DNA of 13,754 nucleotides from positions 1-13,754 of the forward strand of contig MEZG01000057.1 in NCBI GenBank assembly GCA_001775965.1, in the 5' to 3' direction. This stretch comes from Candidatus Bathyarchaeota archaeon RBG_13_60_20. Lineage in GTDB: Archaea > Thermoproteota > Bathyarchaeia > TCS64. The notes under the pieces were generated by a model. It saw only the letters and a program-made list of their open reading frames with translations, was not told where the DNA came from and did no database searches. The position numbers were made by a program, and so were the translations under genes. Of this stretch, positions 12,135 to 13,754 are shown piece after piece (the stretch's first letter is position 1; each line of letters begins with the position of its first letter).

Positions 12135-13754
12135 CAGCTAGTTGAGCGAATGGCCACCCACTCGGCTAGCCCCATCTTTTCCACGCCCCCCGCGGTCACC
12201 AGGCCGGTGTAGTCTCCCTCCCCGAGGTCGTGGAGCCAAGGCCACATGACGAACTCAACGTCGAGCCCCTCGACGAGGCCGGGGATCATCCGGATGAACT
12301 CGGCCTGGGCCGCCTCGCTACCGAATGACGGGTGGGACGGCCACGCGACCTCCGTGAAGGCCACAGGCCTGCCGGGCAACATGGAGGCTGCCCCCGAGTA
12401 GTACTCGCGGGGGATGTCCTGGGGCCTGTTCACGCCATTGACGCTGTGAGGGTAGCTGGTGAAGGCGAGCAAGTCCATCTTGTCCGGGTCGAAGAGGGAG
12501 AGGAAGCCCATGTCTGCCTCGCGGTTCTCCGAGACTATCTCCCTGCTGAAGGTGCAGAACACCTTGGTGCCTGGGCTCAGCTCCTTGACCTCGTCGTATA
12601 TCTCCTCGTAGAGCGTCACCCAGTGGGCGAACCCGTTGGGGCCTTCCATGCCGTGGGCCTCCAGCCACCTGTTCACCTCGTTGCCCACGGACAGGTACCT
12701 GGGCCGGGCGGCCTCTACGGCTTCCACGGCGGCCCTCTTGTAGGCCCGCCTCCACTCCGGGTCGCTAAGAGAAGGGTTCGCGATGCCAGGCGGAGACTTC
12801 AGTGTCAAGCCCTGGTCCATGAAGCTGAGGTGGATGAGGGGCGACATCCCGTTGCCCCTGGTCAGCTGGTCCACGAAGACGCTGCCCCACTCGCCGCCGA
12901 GCTCCTCGGGCATCTCGTAGAAGGCGGAGGGCCTGCCCCACACGGGGACCAGGTCGGTGAACTCCGACGCCTCGCGGTAGGCGTCTTCGAAGCTCTGGCC
13001 CTCGGCCGGGTTGGGGAGAACCCCCAGCAGGAACCCGTCATGGGGCTCGATGTCGTCGGTGGGCTCCACCGCCGGCTTCCTGTAGGCGACGTATATGTCG
13101 GCCTCGATCATCTGGCCGTCCTCGAAGAAGTGGTGGACGAAGTAGACGTTGCCCGCGGTGTCAAGTGTGGGCTCCCCGGCGAATGTGCCGAGGATGAGCT
13201 GGGGCTCGCTCCACGCACCGCCCACGAGCTTGGACCTGAATATGCCGGGCGTCCCCATGTACCACCTGGTGATCCAGAGCTCCTCGCCGTCCAGGGACAC
13301 GAAGGGCCATCCCTCGCTGTCCGGGCTGTTCACCTCGGCCACGTTCACGGGCTCGCCCCAGCCGTCTCCCTCCCGGTCGATGTACCAGAGGTCCATGCCG
13401 CCCAGGCCCCCCTCCCTCTCGGAGTGGTAGTACATCCTGCCGCCGTCGGCGGTGATGTGGAGCTCACCGACCATGACCTCCGCGTTGAGTTCCTCGCCCA
13501 CGTTCCTGATGTTGGTGTACCCGTCCTCGGCTATGTCGGATACCCAGAAGTCGATGCTCCTGTAGTTGCCGACGCGGGCCGAGCAGAACCAGAGCTCGTC
13601 CTCGGAGGCGTAGGCCGCCCCGTCAAGGTGCAAGTCGCCTGTGCCCAGCGGGACCATCGTGGCCTCGCCCCACGCACCGTTGGCCTTCCTGGAAACCCAT
13701 ATGCCGGACACGCCGTCCAGGAGCTGCTTCTCCGGGGGCACCCTGACGTCGGGC
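12134..13754 (-). CDS. PD40 propeller / GH-A-like TIM barrel protein (N-terminus beyond window)
   Basis: The frame is open to the right edge; 539 residues are visible and the start is not. The first half (to about residue 225, counted from the GTG at 13741) has repeats of the PD40/WD40-like propeller type, such as HITADGGRMYYHSER with GGMDLWYIDREGDGWGEP, and PFVSLDGEELWITR. The second half (about 235-535) resembles a glycoside hydrolase barrel of clan GH-A: YLSVGNEVNRW has the Asn-Glu pair (354-355) of the acid/base, FTSYP follows, VAFTEVAWPS holds a Glu (464) at the place of the nucleophile, and FVMWPWLHD resembles a late strand. This suggests an extracellular sugar-binding and sugar-cleaving protein, but the signal peptide would lie outside the window. 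The gene ends 170 nt from the winged-helix gene. Confidence 0.78.
   Translation of the reverse strand, partial: PDVRVPPEKQLLDGVSGIWVSRKANGAWGEATMVPLGTGDLHLDGAAYASEDELWFCSARVGNYRSIDFWVSDIAEDGYTNIRNVGEELNAEVMVGELHITADGGRMYYHSEREGGLGGMDLWYIDREGDGWGEPVNVAEVNSPDSEGWPFVSLDGEELWITRWYMGTPGIFRSKLVGGAWSEPQLILGTFAGEPTLDTAGNVYFVHHFFEDGQMIEADIYVAYRKPAVEPTDDIEPHDGFLLGVLPNPAEGQSFEDAYREASEFTDLVPVWGRPSAFYEMPEELGGEWGSVFVDQLTRGNGMSPLIHLSFMDQGLTLKSPPGIANPSLSDPEWRRAYKRAAVEAVEAARPRYLSVGNEVNRWLEAHGMEGPNGFAHWVTLYEEIYDEVKELSPGTKVFCTFSREIVSENREADMGFLSLFDPDKMDLLAFTSYPHSVNGVNRPQDIPREYYSGAASMLPGRPVAFTEVAWPSHPSFGSEAAQAEFIRMIPGLVEGLDVEFVMWPWLHDLGEGDYTGLVTAGGVEKMGLAEWVAIRSTS

Noticed and set aside
1..13754. CRISPR arrays, insertion sequences, integrase or attachment sites
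   Set aside because: I found no regularly spaced repeats, transposase motifs or long direct or inverted repeats; the tRNA-Asp gene has no nearby partial copy of its 3' end.

Overview
The window comes from a high-GC archaeon. The gene content settles the domain: RNA exosome subunits Rrp4, Rrp41 and Rrp42, archaeal SBDS, a proteasome alpha subunit, ribosomal protein L37Ae (eL43) and a KEOPS Pcc1-like protein in one co-directional run. It also has TATA-type promoters, leaderless or short-leader genes, and frequent GTG/TTG starts. A TACK-group lineage looks more likely than a methanogen or haloarchaeon, but I cannot fix the phylum by reading alone.

Layout. (1) Positions 1-512, minus: 5' part of an HpcH/HpaI-type aldolase gene with its own promoter. 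(2) Positions 4850 down to 579, minus: a tightly packed superoperon in transcription order psmA - SBDS - rrp4 - rrp41 - rrp42 - rpl37ae - pcc1, with stop/start overlaps or gaps under 20 nt. It joins protein degradation, ribosome maturation, RNA degradation, translation and tRNA modification. (3) Positions 4973-5873, minus: a tRNA-Asp(GTC) gene with encoded CCA, a stand-alone Lrp/AsnC-type RAM domain gene, and a coiled-coil plus winged-helix regulator. (4) Positions 5988-8365, minus: a two-gene nucleotide-sugar operon, a Gfo/Idh/MocA oxidoreductase followed by a UDP-sugar 6-dehydrogenase. (5) Positions 8548-11640, plus: a three-gene, translationally coupled operon of a RadA/RecA-like protein lacking both Walker motifs, an 86-residue helical protein, and a divergent family-B DNA polymerase (PolB2/Dpo2-like) with a degraded exonuclease domain and altered polymerase motifs. 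(6) Positions 11673-11963, minus: a small winged-helix protein convergent with the polymerase. (7) Positions 12134-13754, minus: 3' part of a large protein joining PD40-type propeller repeats to a clan GH-A-like TIM barrel.

The most interesting part is the operon at 8548-11640. Its composition (inactivated recombinase-like ATPase, small partner, unusual polymerase) matches the archaeal PolB2 operons proposed as a functional counterpart of the bacterial ImuA-ImuB-DnaE2 mutagenesis cassette. Here the polymerase keeps the two main metal-binding aspartates but has changed almost everything around them, which suggests a specialised or partly structural role in damage tolerance. There is no gene-free stretch above 300 bases; the longest gaps are 8366-8547 and 11964-12133.
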